Assembly (NCBI RefSeq): GCF_028372415.1
Contig: NC_092879.1
Coordinates: 97,469,067-97,533,066 of the forward strand
DNA from: Notamacropus eugenii
Lineage: Eukaryota; Chordata; Mammalia; Diprotodontia; Macropodidae
DNA length: 64,000 nt
Direction: 5' to 3'
In this document: positions 26,060 to 37,369 of the stretch, piece by piece
How positions within the stretch are numbered: the first letter of the stretch is position 1
How the letters are laid out: the number at the start of each line of letters is the position of its first letter
Position numbers and translations under genes: made by a program
Notes under the pieces: generated by a model
Databases searched by the model: none
What the model saw: only the letters and a program-made list of their open reading frames with translations
Told to the model about the DNA's origin: nothing

Positions 26060-29030
26060 AGGGACATAAAAACAGTGACTTGTTTGAGCTCTCCCCCAAA
26101 ATACCTGTAAAAATGACTCTAAACAAATTCTAGAGCAGTAGAACCCACAAAATGACAAAATGAAACAAATTCCCAGTCAAAACAACCTGAAAAGTCGACA
26201 GGAAGGATATGTTGCACCAGGCTGGGAGAGGAGCACAGACCAGACCCAGGCAAACTTGGACCAGGGCTCAGAGCGCTGAATCACTGGCAGGTGTGGTGGT
26301 TTCTAGACTTCCAGCCCTAGCCCTGGGGAGGTGGAGGCAGAGGGAGAAGCTTCTGGTGCTCTCCACCCACAGACATTGGGAGCATCAAGCAGCTGATCAG
26401 AGTTAGATTGCAGGGATCTCTTTGCTGCAGCTGAGGCAGGATTCTCTTTCTTTTCCCTGCTTGGATCTGGGTTCTCAGTCTTAGGGCGAGGAGGAACACT
26501 GACCTGGTGGAGCTTGTGGCAAGGCGATGGAGAGGGTATCCTCCTCACATGTCTAAGGCAGAAAAGAATGCTTGTGACCCACTCATAGACCAGAGCACAG
26601 GCCAGGAAAGGAGAAAACACCTCTCCTTTGATCATACCACTTTGGAAAAACTGAAAATTTGCGTGTCTCTAGAGATAATCTCTGAAAACAGCTGAGCAAA
26701 ACAGCTGAGCAAAACCCCTGACGCTTGGGGACAGTTCACCCTCCACACTGGAAGGAGAGTCCTTCCTTAACAAAGAGTTAAAAAGTCAGGTAATTGGCTC
26801 AGAAAATTAGCAAACAGCATAAAAGACTAAGACTATAGAATCTTACTTTAGTGACAAAGAAGATCAAAACATACAACCAGAAGAAGACAACAAAGTCAAA
26901 GTTCCTCCATCCAAAGCCTCCAAGAAAAATATGAATTGGTCACAGGCCATGAAAGAACTCAGAAAGGATTTTGAAAATCAAGTAAGAGAAATAGAGGAAA
27001 AATTGGGAAGAGAAATGAGAATGATGCAAGAAAATCACAAAAAACAAGTCAATAGCTTGCTAAAGGAGACCCGAAAAATACTGAAAAAAAATAACATCTT
27101 AAAAATAGACCAACCCAAATGGCAAAAGGAGTCCAAATAGCCAATGAAGAGAAGGATGCCTTATAAAGCAGAATTGGCAAAATGGAAAAGGAGGTCCAAA
27201 AGTTCACTGAAGAAAATAATTTCTTCAAAATTAGAATGGAGCAAATGGAAGCTAATGACTCTACAAGAAATCAAGAAATTATCAAACAAAACCAAAAGAA
27301 TGAAAAAATAGAAGACAATGTGAAATATCTCATTGGAAAAGCAACTGACCTGAAAAATAGATCCAGGAGAGATAATTTTAAAATTATTGCACTACCTAAA
27401 AGCCATGATGAAAAAAAAGAGCCCAGACATCACTTTTCAAGAAATTATCAAGGAAAACTGCCCTGATACTCTAGAACCAGAGGGTAAAATAGAAATGGAA
27501 AGAATCCACCAATCACCTCCTGAAAGAGATCCCAAAAGGAAAATTCCTAGAAATATTGTAGCCAAATTCCAGAGTTCCTAGGTCAAGGAGAAAATATTGC
27601 AAACAGCCAGAAAGAAACAATGCAAGCATTTCTGGAAATACAATCAAGATAACATGAGATTTACCAGCTTCTACATTAAGGGATTGGAGGGCTTGGAATA
27701 TGATATTCTGGAGGTCAGAGGAAATAGGATTAAAACCAGGAATCACCTACCAAGCAAAACTTAGTATGAGCCTCCAGGGGAAAAAGTAGACATTCAATGA
27801 AATAGAGGATTTTTAAGCATTCTTGAGGAAAAGACCAGAGCTGAATAGAAATTTTGACTTTCAAACACAAGAATCAAGAGAAGCATGAAAAAGTAAAGAG
27901 GAAAGAGAAATCATAAGGGACTTATTAAAGTTGAACTGGTTACATTCCCACATGAAAGATAATATTTTTAACTCAAGGCTTTTCTATTGCAAGGGAAGAG
28001 GGGGGAAGTCAGAGGGAATGAGTGAACCTTACTCTCATTAAATTTGGCCTAAGGAGGGAATAACATACATACTCAATTAGGTATGGAAATCTGTCTTACA
28101 CTACAGGAAAGTAATAGGGAAGAGGATAAGTGGGGTTTGGGGGGGGGGATGATAGCAGGAAGGGCAAATGGGAGGAGGGAGTAATTAGAAGTAAACACTT
28201 TTGGGGAGGGACAAGGTCGAAAGCGAGAATAGAATAAATGGGGTGCAAGATAAGATGGAAATACAGTTAATCTTTCACAACATGACTATTATGGAAGTCT
28301 TTTGCATAACTACACATGTATAGCCTATATTTAATCGCTTGCCTTCTCAGTGGGGATGGGTGGGGAGGGAGAAAGGGAGAGAAGTAGGGACTCAAAGTTT
28401 TAGGAAGGAATGTTGAGAACTGTTTTTGCATGCAACTGGAAAATAAGAAATACAGGTAATGGGGTATAGAAATCTATCTTGCCCTATAAGAAAGGAGAGA
28501 AGATGGGGATAAGGAAAGGGAGGGCTGTGATAGAAGGGAATACAGATTGCGGGAGGGGTTAGTCAGAAGCAAACACTTTTGAGGAAGGACAGAGTCAAAG
28601 GGGAGAATAGAATAAATGGATGGAGGAAAATATAGTCTTTCACAACATGACTGTTATGGAAGTGTTTTTGAATGACTACACATGTATAACCTATATGAAA
28701 TTGCTTACCCTCTCAATGAGGGTGAGTGGGGAGGGAAGAGAATTTAGAACTCAAAGTTTTAAAAATGAATGTTAAAAACTGTTTTTACATGTAACTGGGA
28801 AATAAGATATACAGGTATTGGGATATAGAAATATATCTTGCCCTACAGGAAAATAGAACAGTCGAGAATAAAAGAAAGGGGGGAATAGAAAGGAGGGAAG
28901 ATTGGGGGAAGGGGAATCAGAATGCTCTTGTCTTGGGATGGGGGGGAGAGATGGGGAGAAAATTTTGGAACTCAAAATCTTGTGAAAATGAATGTTGAAA
29001 ACTAAAAATGAATTAATTAGTGAGAGAAAA
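26060..29030 (+). mobile_element. HAL1-like LINE: 5' UTR, ORF1 only, tandem-repeat 3' UTR
   Basis: This is an element of about 3 kb. The GC-richer 5' part (26060-26920) is followed by a single ORF1-like region and then directly by an L1-type 3' UTR. There is no endonuclease or reverse transcriptase frame between them. That is the HAL1 (half-L1) layout. The 3' UTR contains a repeat unit three times (about 28082, 28465 and 28824). The end is A-rich (gaaaactaaaaatgaattaa). The 5' boundary is uncertain; similar sequence may start near 25850. Confidence 0.7.
26931..27760 (+). pseudogene. ORF1 (L1-type RNA-binding protein) of the HAL1-like element, decayed
   Basis: The start is at MNWSQAMKELRKDFE. 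Residues 1-60 form a charged coiled coil (KDFENQVREIEEKLGREM). An in-frame TAG at 27138-27140 ends the first segment (69 codons). The frame continues in another register at 27182-27466 (coiled coil QEIIKQNQKNEKIEDNVKYL, then the RRM start RSRRDNFKIIALPK). It shifts again at 27387-27581, with CPDTLEPEGKIEMERIHQSP and PRNIVAKFQSS, the usual L1 ORF1 RRM blocks (ERIHR..., P.R.IIV.F). The CTD-like VKEKILQTARKK follows. There is at least one stop and two frame changes, so it is not functional. Confidence 0.8.
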
Positions 29031-29344
29031 AAAAGAAAACTTCACACAGACAGACACAGAGACGAAGCAAAGAAAGTCTTGGTGACCCAGAAATCAAAAG
29101 CTGAGATTAAAACTTTCTTGGGAGAACTTTCTACCCTGCTTTTTTTTAACTTCCATCTACCTCCTGCTTCTGCTCAGAGACCCACCCCATCCTATACTTA
29201 GCCTAATTCCTTTGCCACACCTATGCCAGAAAGCCCCAAGAAGGCTTCTCCCTCAAGGGCAGAATTTTGATCTAATTTGCTCCCCCAGATTTCCCAGTTT
29301 TTGTAAGTGTTGGTACCTGCCTGCCTCGTCCAGCCCTATTTTCC

Positions 29345-29900
29345 CCCTTAATAGTATTTTATTGCTTCCAATAACATGCAAAAATAGTTTTCAACATTGA
29401 CTTTTTTTTCCAAGATTTTGAGTTGCACATTTTTTTCTCCATCCTCAAGAAGGCAAGCAATCTGATATAGGCTGTACATGTACAATCATATTAAACATTT
29501 CCACATCAGTCATGTTGTGAAAGAAGAATCAGGACAAAAGGGAAAAATATGAGAGAGAAAATAATGTGCTTCAATCTGCATTCAGGCTCCATAGTTCTTT
29601 CTCAGGATATGGAGAGCATTTTCCATCATTAGTCTTTTGGAATTGTCTTAAATCCTTGTATTGTTGAGAAGTCTATCAAAGTCCTTTGTTGCTGTTAACT
29701 GTATACGATGTTCTCCTGGTTCTGCTAACTTCAGTCAGCATCAGTTCATGTCAGTCTTTCCAGGTTTCTCTGAAATCGGCCTGCTCATTATATCTCATAG
29801 CACAATAGTATTCCATTGCTTTCATATACCACAACTTGTTCAGCCATTCCCCAGATGATGGGCATCACCTCAGTTTCCAATTCTTGCCACTCATCCAGCC
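29345..29900 (-). mobile_element. L1 3' UTR, antisense
   Basis: Read in reverse, it ends gttgaaaactatttttgcat then ggaagcaataaaata (poly(A) signal). It contains gaaagaactatggagcctga and the block equivalent to gaatggctgaacaagttgtg. The + strand text ttcagccattccccagatga and gggcatcacctcagtttcca is diagnostic. It is tail to tail with the HAL1-like element. Confidence 0.75.
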
Positions 29901-30630
29901 CTCTTGCCCAGGGATCTTAATGAAACTTTTACCTGCAAGAAATTTTGGGCCACACCTGCTTTAATATTAAGTCTTTAAAATAAATAAGAGGACTGGAATG
30001 GCCAGGCTTCTGATCTCAAAGAGGACCCCCAAATTCCTCAGGCAGTTCCCTACATCTCTGCCCACACCCCAAAAACTCAATGTAAAAATAGAACTTCTTT
30101 TCAAAGCTCTCTTTGGCAGAGGCTTTCATTTGTGAGCACTCTGTCCCCCTAAGCCTGTTCTAAAAGACCAGAAGCTAGAGGGAAAATTAGAGAACTGCAG
30201 CATTCAAAACAGATACATAGACACAGAACAAAGGAAATTACCTGCTGCTAAAAGGAAGAGTCCTATCATCGCCAAAATCCTAACAGAAACCTCTCCTTTT
30301 GGGCCCAATGGAAGGGAGCTCCTTGTGATGAATCTACAATGCAAGGCTCTGGATCTCTTCACAGTTAGCCATAACTGGAATGATTAAAAATGTTCCAGAG
30401 ACACAGCTTCTAGGGAATTTAAACATTTTATTAATAAGATCAGCATGTTATTAATAAAAGGATGGTCATTTGACCATCTCTCTTAGACCAAAGACAATCA
30501 TGGTGATGAGCTCACAGTCTATGTACCCTTCAAAAAGTACCTGTTCCTGAGGAGTAACAATCAGCTCTGATTGGATAGAACAATAAAGAAAAAGAAAAAT
30601 ATAGAGAAAAAGAAAGAGAAAAGAGATAGA
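29901..30630. other. TRPC5 intron, unrecognised
   Basis: No repeat or gene is recognised. Confidence 0.5.
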
Positions 30631-30634
30631 GAGT

Positions 30635-30805
30635 AATACAAATTTACTAAGCACCTACTCGGCTAGGCACTTTAAGAAAAAAGTAGCTCATCTGATCCTT
30701 ACAACAATCCTGCAAAGTAGGTGCTATTATGACCCCTATTTTACAGATGAGGCAATGGAGGCAGACAGAGGCGAAGCATTTAGGATCACACAGACAGTAA
30801 GGGAG
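30635..30805 (-). repeat. MIR-type SINE, antisense
   Basis: It reads acaaatttactaagcaccta, atctgatccttacaacaatc, gacccctattttacagatga, gatcacacagacagtaaggg. Confidence 0.75.
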
Positions 30806-30839
30806 GGGAAGGGAAAAAAACTGAAAGAGAAATTCACAT

Positions 30840-31860
30840 TGAATTACAAAATTTGAAAGTCGAAAGGGACCTCAGCAACTGTTGAGTCCAACCCATACAT
30901 AAAAGGAAGCCTCACTATAAAGAGTCCAACAGGTGGTGTCCAATCTTTGCTTCAAGATCTCTGAGAAAGGGGAAGTCTCCAGCTCCCTTCCCGCCGCCCC
31001 CCCCCCCCCATCCTGGCAGCATCCACCAAATGAACAGTATCTCGACATCAAAGCTAATTGAACTACTGATCTTTTTTGCCACACTCCAATGTCATTCCTG
31101 ATTTTGCCCTTTGGATCAGACAGAACAGGCCTAACCCCTCACCTTTGCTCCACTCTCCTGTCTCCCTTGAGTCTCTTGTCTGAGCCCAACATTGATTTTC
31201 ACATGGTATGTACTCAAGACCCTTCTGTCTTGGTTTCCCTTCTTTGGATATTCTCTGACTTAGCAATGTCCTTCTTAAAACATGATGCTGAGACTAATCT
31301 CCAGGTGGAGTCTGATGAGGACAGAGTACAGCAGGACTGCTATCTCCCTATTTTGGAGGCTCTGTTCCAATTAATGCAGCCCAAGGTCCTGTGATATTTT
31401 AGGGCTACAATATTACATATGCCTGACTCCTATTGGGCTTGCAGTCCCCTAAAACCCCTAGATCTTTTTCACAACCATTGTTCTGAAAACAATCCATGCC
31501 CCCTCCCCCATCACATACCTCTAAAGTTGATTTTTTTGCACCTAAGTGTAAGACTTTACATTTATCCTTAATGAATTTCATCTTATTAGATTCAACTTCG
31601 TGATCTAACCTGCCAAGATCCTTGTGGATCCCTATTCCATCACCTAGGGTGTTAGTTATATCCAATAATTATGTGTCACCAACACATTTCTTGAGCATGC
31701 CAAATATACTTTTATCCAGATCATTGGACAAAGTGTTAAACAGCACAAAGCCAAATCTGGATCACTGCGATTTTCCACTGGAGACCTCCTGCCACCCGGA
31801 CACTGGACCATTAACCACTGTTCTGAGCGATCACTCAACTATTATATGCTTCTGTTTTTC
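30840..31860 (-). mobile_element. CR1/L3-related LINE fragment, antisense
   Basis: On the - strand, 31405-31665 encodes ESNKMKFIKDKCKVLHLGA and CEKDLGVLGDCKPNRSQA. These match the CR1-clade reverse-transcriptase end (NKFKCKVLHLGK...EKDLGVLVD.KLNMSQ). The flanking text on the + strand (cctgccaagatccttgtgga, gttagttatatccaataatt, aagtgttaaacagcacaaag) is a widespread old repeat of the same class, by memory. Boundaries are approximate. A C-run at about 31000-31010 interrupts it. Confidence 0.55.
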
Positions 31861-32455
31861 TTAGAAAAGGGATGAAAGAGGTTGAGAAAAGAGAAAAATA
31901 ATCAAAGAAGGCATGAAAGGGAAAGATAGAATAGGAGGGAAAAACAGAAAGAGAAAAGAGGAAAACTTTTTGTTTCATTTAAAGAACAAAAAGAGAAAAT
32001 AGATCAAAAGGAGACTTTTCTCAATTTCTGTTTCTCCTTGAGGAACAGGAAGAAATGAAAGCATAAGAAAAAGAGGAAAAGGGAAAGAGAAAAATTGAGA
32101 AGTGAGAGAAAAATACAGGATCAGAGAAACCGAGGACAAAACTCAATTCCAGTCTGCAGTCAGCTCCATCTGACCAATAAGAAGTCCAGAATCCTGGCTA
32201 GAACATGGCAAGGTCAAGATTAGTGTGGTGGTGTAACTCACCCACTACCTGGGACTTGGTCCCTTCCATTGACCAACTGGGCTTGCCACAAAATTCAGGG
32301 CCATGCCTCAACTCTGCCACTTCCTGCCTTACTGGTCTCTTAGCTATGGTTTCTGCCCTCAGCACCCTCTCCCTACAGCCCAGAGGGCTCCATTTCTTGA
32401 AGAGATCCTAGATCTAGAACCAGAAAGAACTTCTAAAGTTTTTGGAGCAGTCTGC

Positions 32456-32914
32456 ATTGTGTTGCTCCTTTGTTTTCGAAGAAGACCGTGACATCAGAGA
32501 AATGATGACATGACTTGCACTTGACTTTGTTTTGAGTGAGGGAGGGCTGTGCAGGTCACCAGCCTCACTTTCCCCTTTTGAGCCATCTGGATCCAGTGAC
32601 CAGATATTCATCAGGATGGCTGGAGATGGCCTAGGATGCATTGGGAGACCTTGGCCTTTTTCCGCCTAAGGCCTATTCAGGTGCTCACTTAGAGTGAGGG
32701 GATGTCCATTCAATGAATAGGCCTGTTTAAGAAGTAACTAGGGAATGACCCCTTTAACGAGCAAAAGAAAAAAAATATAAGTAAATCAAGCAGGGCCGGA
32801 AAGAGCAACAGTTACTACTGATAATCACTCTGAAGCCAGGAGGGTCCAGAAAACAGCCATTAAGTGGAGTTTGGGTAGGGACCTATTGTTGTCTGATCTA
32901 TGGGCTTCAGAGTG
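32456..32914 (-). mobile_element. Short dispersed element, RTE-like tail, antisense (copy 2)
   Basis: About 459 bp, colinear with 57663-58098 over its whole length. Shared blocks include tgacttgcacttgactttgt, ccagcctcactttc, gatccagtgaccagatattc, caatgaatagg/cagtgaatgg, aagagcaacagttactactg and gggtccagaaaacagcc. Copy 2 has about 23 extra bases near 32732-32755. The 3' end (left side on this strand) is gttgctcctttgttttcgaa. Confidence 0.8.
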
Positions 32915-33069
32915 AGGAATCTTGTACACTTTGGAGAAGGACCTGCTGCCAGCTGCATCTGAGGGTCAGGGTCCTTTTAGAACAAGGGTTCTTCCCTTTT
33001 TTGAGTCCCAGATCCCTCTGGTAGTCTGGCCTAGCCTATGGATTCCTTCTCAGAATAATATTTTCCCTC
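32915..33069. other. TRPC5 intron, unrecognised
   Basis: Short spacer between two repeats. Confidence 0.4.
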
Positions 33070-33375
33070 ACTTAATAGAATTTTATTTTTTTCCAATTAC
33101 ATGTAAAGATAGTTTTCAACAATCACTTTTATAATATTTGGAGTTCCAAATTTTTTTCTCCCTCTCCCCTCCCCGTGATGGCAAGGAATCTGATATAGGT
33201 TATACATGTACCACCACATTAAACGTATTTCCACATTACTCATGTTGTGAAAGAAGAATCAGAATAAAAGAAAATAATAGAAATATAATAGAAAAATAAT
33301 AGAAAGAAAAGAAAGGAAAAAAAGATAAAATAGTATGCTTCAATCTGCATCCAGACTCCATAGTTCTTTCTCAGA
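33070..33375 (-). mobile_element. L1 3' UTR tail, antisense
   Basis: The + strand reads aatagaattttatttttttc, acatgtaaagatagttttca, ctgatataggttatacatgt, catgttgtgaaagaagaatc and gcatccagactccatagttc: the same 3' end as 29345-29900 but shorter. Confidence 0.75.
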
Positions 33376-34485
33376 ATGATAGTATTAAAAGCCTAAAATA
33401 AAATACAAGCATACAAAGGAAACTATATTAAAATACAGTTTTATTTTAAAAAAACAAGTGCACAGACTCCAGCCTCAGAACTGCAGAAAATCTGTGTGCA
33501 CTCTTGGTGCAAGCTTTCGGTGCCCTCCTCCAGCTCTCAGAGAAGTCTGCCCCCAGTGAACCAGTGAGTCCCAATCTTCCGAACTCTGCCCTTTTCTCTG
33601 ATTCTAAACCTCCTCTTTCCTCTTTGCATTTCAGGGCAGTCCAGATGGATGAGGCCTCTTTGGAGGCTACAGCTTAGCTCACTTATCTAGTAGTCTGTCT
33701 GTCTCAGGAGAAACAAGGAAGGAAGAATTTCTCGTTGCCCTCACTCACCATAAACTGTACCATCATGCGATATCCACAGACACAAGACAGAAAACAGACA
33801 TAGAGGAAAATCTCACCACTCAGGCACAGGAGAGGAGGAGGGAGGAAGCCCTGTCTAGATATGGAACTTGTACCCAATCCCACCAGTCCTGTACCACAAT
33901 CACTGAGCAATGTTCTCCCAAAGGTCTTTAAAGATGTGGTTCAAAGTTCGACTGAAACGCTCCACTGCCAACCTGAAAGGACAGTGACAATTACCAGATT
34001 TAGGCAAAAGAGAGCAGGTCATGTCACGTATGACACTCTTTTTTTTTTTTTTTTTGGAAAGTCCCCTTCCAGAATTCTCAGCTGCCCCTGGCTACAACTC
34101 AGATAGGAACAAAATCTAAAAGAAACTGCTTCCTAAGGAACAAATGACCTATTCCTGATCACCCCAGGGGGCCTTAATGGGCACTCCTGTGCAAATCCAA
34201 AGCTCTCTCCCTGAACACTGACATGCTAATGACAAAAGAAAAGTCACTTGATCCTAAAAGAGAAAGCTTATTGGCAGGAGAAACAGGGTGGTTTCCATGG
34301 TCTAGAAGACTTATGACTACAGAAAAGACAGTGTCTCTGTGGATGAATCTGTTTTTTTCTGCAAGTACAAGAGAAAATGCAGACCCAGAAGTGTTTCCTT
34401 TTTGTACTAGCTGCTAGATAACCCAGATCACATTCAGTGCACAAGTATCAGACATGGTCCTTCCTTTAGAATGCAAGAACTCACT
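33376..34485. other. TRPC5 intron, unrecognised
   Basis: There is a poly-T run at about 34040-34056. No supported gene or repeat family. Confidence 0.5.
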
Positions 34486-34489
34486 GGGG

Positions 34490-34680
34490 CTGAATCCAAC
34501 CTCTGACAACGATTAACCTTATGTTCCTGGCCAAATCATTTAACCTCTCTGCGCCTCAATGTGCTCATCTGGAAAACCTATCAGAGCTAGCTCACAGGAT
34601 CATTGTGAGGGTCAAGTGAGATAATGGATGGTGGGAAGCACTTTGCAAACCCATATGAATCTTAGCTTCTATGATGGTGC
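34490..34680 (+). repeat. MIR-type SINE
   Basis: It reads ggctgaatccaacctctgac, ttcctggccaaatcatttaa, cctctctgcgcctcaatgtg, gagggtcaagtgagataatg, aagcactttgcaaacccata. Confidence 0.7.
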
Positions 34681-35261
34681 CTAACCCTGCCTCCTGGAAT
34701 CTGGAGACTTTCTGGAGGTAGAATTGGTTCGAAATTTGAAATAAAGAAGAAAGCAATTGGCAGAAAATGCATTTGATTTCTCCTCTCCCCATCCCACTCC
34801 CTTGTTATCTTATGAGACAATAGTTCTTAGCCTGGGAGACAATTACAGTGTAGATATTAGGCTGGGACAAGTGCCCAGTGGAATGCCAACGCATGATTAG
34901 GGCTCTGTCTACTTTTTGGAAATACACAAATACAATCTCCAACTAATGAGCTCCTTGTCTCTTGACAAACCCAGCCATTACACATGGCCTATCAAACATG
35001 CCACTTTCTCAAAATATTGAAATACCCAAGGAACTAATTAAAATGGGTTTAGTCACAGAACTCTGCAACACAAGACACCCAGCAAATGAAGAGACTAGGT
35101 CAATTCAGGGCTGGGGGAGCAGGGGAGGTAGAGTCATACTGTATTCTTTCCCTTCTGCATGTCAGGCAGGATTCTGGGAGATTAAATGTGGTCAGTTCCC
35201 ATATATGGAACACTAACCTGTTTCCATTCATGAATCCCCCATGGGTCTTAACACCCATGAT

Positions 35262-35420
35262 ACAGTAAAAAGAAGCGTGGCTTCAGAGTTAATGGAGCTG
35301 TGTTCAAATTCCAGCTTGGTTATCTCACTACCTCCTTGGGCCCCAGGTTCCTCCCCAGGGGGACTAGGAGACAACGGAGGTCACTTGAAGCCTAGGGTCT
35401 TAGGATCTTGTGACTGTGCA
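35262..35420 (+). repeat. MIR-like SINE remnant
   Basis: It reads tacagtaaaaagaagcgtgg, agctgtgttcaaattccagc and a decayed core. It ends about 100 bp before a TRPC5 exon. Confidence 0.45.
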
Positions 35421-35498
35421 TCTGGTCACATATGGCCTAAGACAACTGAAAGTACAACAACATTGTTCTTTGTGGGGTCATCTCCCTAACCCTTGGCT

Positions 35499-35522
35499 TC
35501 TCTCTCTCTCACACACACACAG
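35499..35522 (+). promoter_or_regulatory. TRPC5: Splice acceptor tract made of a (TC)n(AC)n microsatellite
   Basis: The last 24 bases before the exon are tctctctctctc followed by acacacacacag. The pyrimidine tract and the acceptor AG of this TRPC5 exon therefore lie inside a dinucleotide repeat, which can vary in length. The other TRPC5 acceptors in the window have ordinary mixed pyrimidine tracts. Confidence 0.85.
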
Positions 35523-35729
35523 GATCATGCAGACATTGAGTGGAAATTTGCCCGGACCAAGCTGTGGATGAGTTACTTTGATGAAGGGGCCACCTTACCA
35601 CCTCCCTTCAATATCATCCCAAGCCCCAAGTCCTTCTGCTACCTTGGCCAGTGGTTCCACAGGCATTTTTATGCCAACCGAGGCTCGGCAGAAAATGGAA
35701 GGAAGCATGGGAACCTGAAAATGTTCACT
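35523..35729 (+). CDS. TRPC5: TRPC5 exon: TRP box and proximal C-terminus
   Basis: 207 bp, 69 codons in phase 0, donor ttcact|gtaagg. It opens with [20 protein letters not shown], which holds the TRP helix (EWKFAR) lying under S6 and coupling to the gate, followed by [17 protein letters not shown]. The front 45 residues are nearly identical to human. The last 24 are not: [20 protein letters not shown] then [10 protein letters not shown] stands where human TRPC5 has YLGNWFNNTFCPKRDPDG and then five arginines. The frame is open and both splice sites are good, so this is real sequence rather than an error in exon choice. Confidence 0.96.
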
Positions 35730-35920
35730 GTAAGGCTGTTCCTTTTGGGGGTGGGGGGACTCTGTGGTGCCCTACCTGTTCCCAGGCAGCACCTACTCTC
35801 TCTGGCCTGGAGTGCTTTAAGTTCATGTCCTACTGCCTTCCTTGGCCCGGGGGAGGAATTTGGCAGTGCATGGGGCAGGGAGGCTGCTGGTGTAATGCCC
35901 ATGTTCATTTGTGATTCTAG

Positions 35921-35962
35921 GAACGCCATGCTGACAGCCTGATTCAAAATCAGAATTACCAG
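35921..35962 (+). CDS. TRPC5: TRPC5 micro-exon, 14 codons
   Basis: The acceptor is tgtgattctag and the donor is taccag|gtaagg. The 42 bp encode [14 protein letters not shown]; human has [14 protein letters not shown]. It is too short to be seen as a free open frame but is fixed by the flanking exons, the phase and the splice sites. It lies in the C-terminal linker helix running below the membrane. Confidence 0.95.
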
Positions 35963-36564
35963 GTAAGGCCCTATAACGTCTGGAACCATGAGAAGAGCTC
36001 CTGCCCAGCTCCCACAGCTTGGAAGCAACATCTCTTCTGATTGTATAAGATCATTTCTGCCAAGAACAGGAGGCTTCGAGTGCTTGTGGGCTCATTTCAG
36101 GCTTAATTGTCCCCTCTAAGTACAGCAGCTGGGAGATTTTTTCTGGTTTTGCAGGTTTAAACCTACCTTTATGTTGCTCAGCATGGAATGCACATAGAAT
36201 GAAAGCATCCAGTGTGTGTGGCCAGCCCGCATGGTACACACCAACTAATGCCTTGTTGGCCTGGATCCAGTGGAAGTTGGATAATAAAGTGGGAGGCTCA
36301 GTTCTCCCTACATGGCCACCATGAACTTTGGCTAAGCCAAAATGCAAATGGGAATTCAGCAGCTGGATAGTTTACCTTGGGATGCTCCAGCAAGCCTGAG
36401 AAGGACTCAGCCAGTAACTGAGCCCCATGATCATTTCCTCCCTACCACATTGAAATGCTATACAAAGGGTGGGAGAATTCGGCCTTGGGAGACTCAGATG
36501 TTATTTTCCCCATACAAGATTAACCTTAGTTTTCGAATGGCAAAAACTATAGAGGCACTATGTG

Positions 36565-36775
36565 GTTGGGGATAAAGGGCAAGCCTTGGACTCAGGAAGC
36601 CCTGGGTTCAAGTCCTATCTCTGACACATACTGGCTGTGTAATAATGGGCAGGTCACTTCACTTCTCAGAGACCCCAGGCAATTCTCTAAGCCTGTAAAG
36701 TCCAGATGTATTCCCTGTCTACATCAGTGGAAAGTATTTCCATAAAGAAAGATCTCTACAGGGATCAAATCCCAG
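36565..36775 (+). repeat. MIR-type SINE
   Basis: It reads gataaagggcaagccttgga, gccctgggttcaagtcctat, aatgggcaggtcacttcact and a decayed tail. Confidence 0.75.
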
Positions 36776-37365
36776 GTCCAAACCAAAAGGGAAAACTAGG
36801 CCTGGCCTCCTAACCAAGAAAAACAGAAACCACATCATTTTGGAGAGGTTCTTCCTCCCCATTGTTTCCACAGTTCCCTGGAAAGCAAGAATAATATTCC
36901 ATGGGCGTTAGGTGTCAGGGTAATAGCTTCCTTGGATTCAAACAGTGAAAGCCAGTGGCAGCAGCTGCAGACAGGATGGGGCCCTAGAAGTTTTTCATTT
37001 CCCTATTCCACTATTCTGCAAAAGAGATTGGTTTGCAAAGGATGGTCCTACTGAGGACCAAACTGGAAATAGCCTTAGGCTGGACCACTAGCAGTAACCA
37101 GCCCAGAGAAGGACTTTCAAACCACAAGAATTGCTCTGACAAGCCAATGCGAGTAACACCTCAATAGGACAACATAGGTGACATCCAGCCCGAAGGCAGG
37201 GGATTCCTCCAGTCATCTGGTCAGCACCCTGGACAGGGACTGGGTGGGGAAGGAGAAGGGAAGCAGAAGCAAATTTAGATAAGACCTTGTCCCTGCCCAG
37301 GTGGAGGACTTAGAGCTTGTTAAGAAGGAGGGTAGGCAGCTATCCTTGGTACAGGAGGAGGTCTG
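36776..37365. other. TRPC5 intron, unrecognised
   Basis: I see no repeat or gene. Confidence 0.5.
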
Positions 37366-37369
37366 AAAC

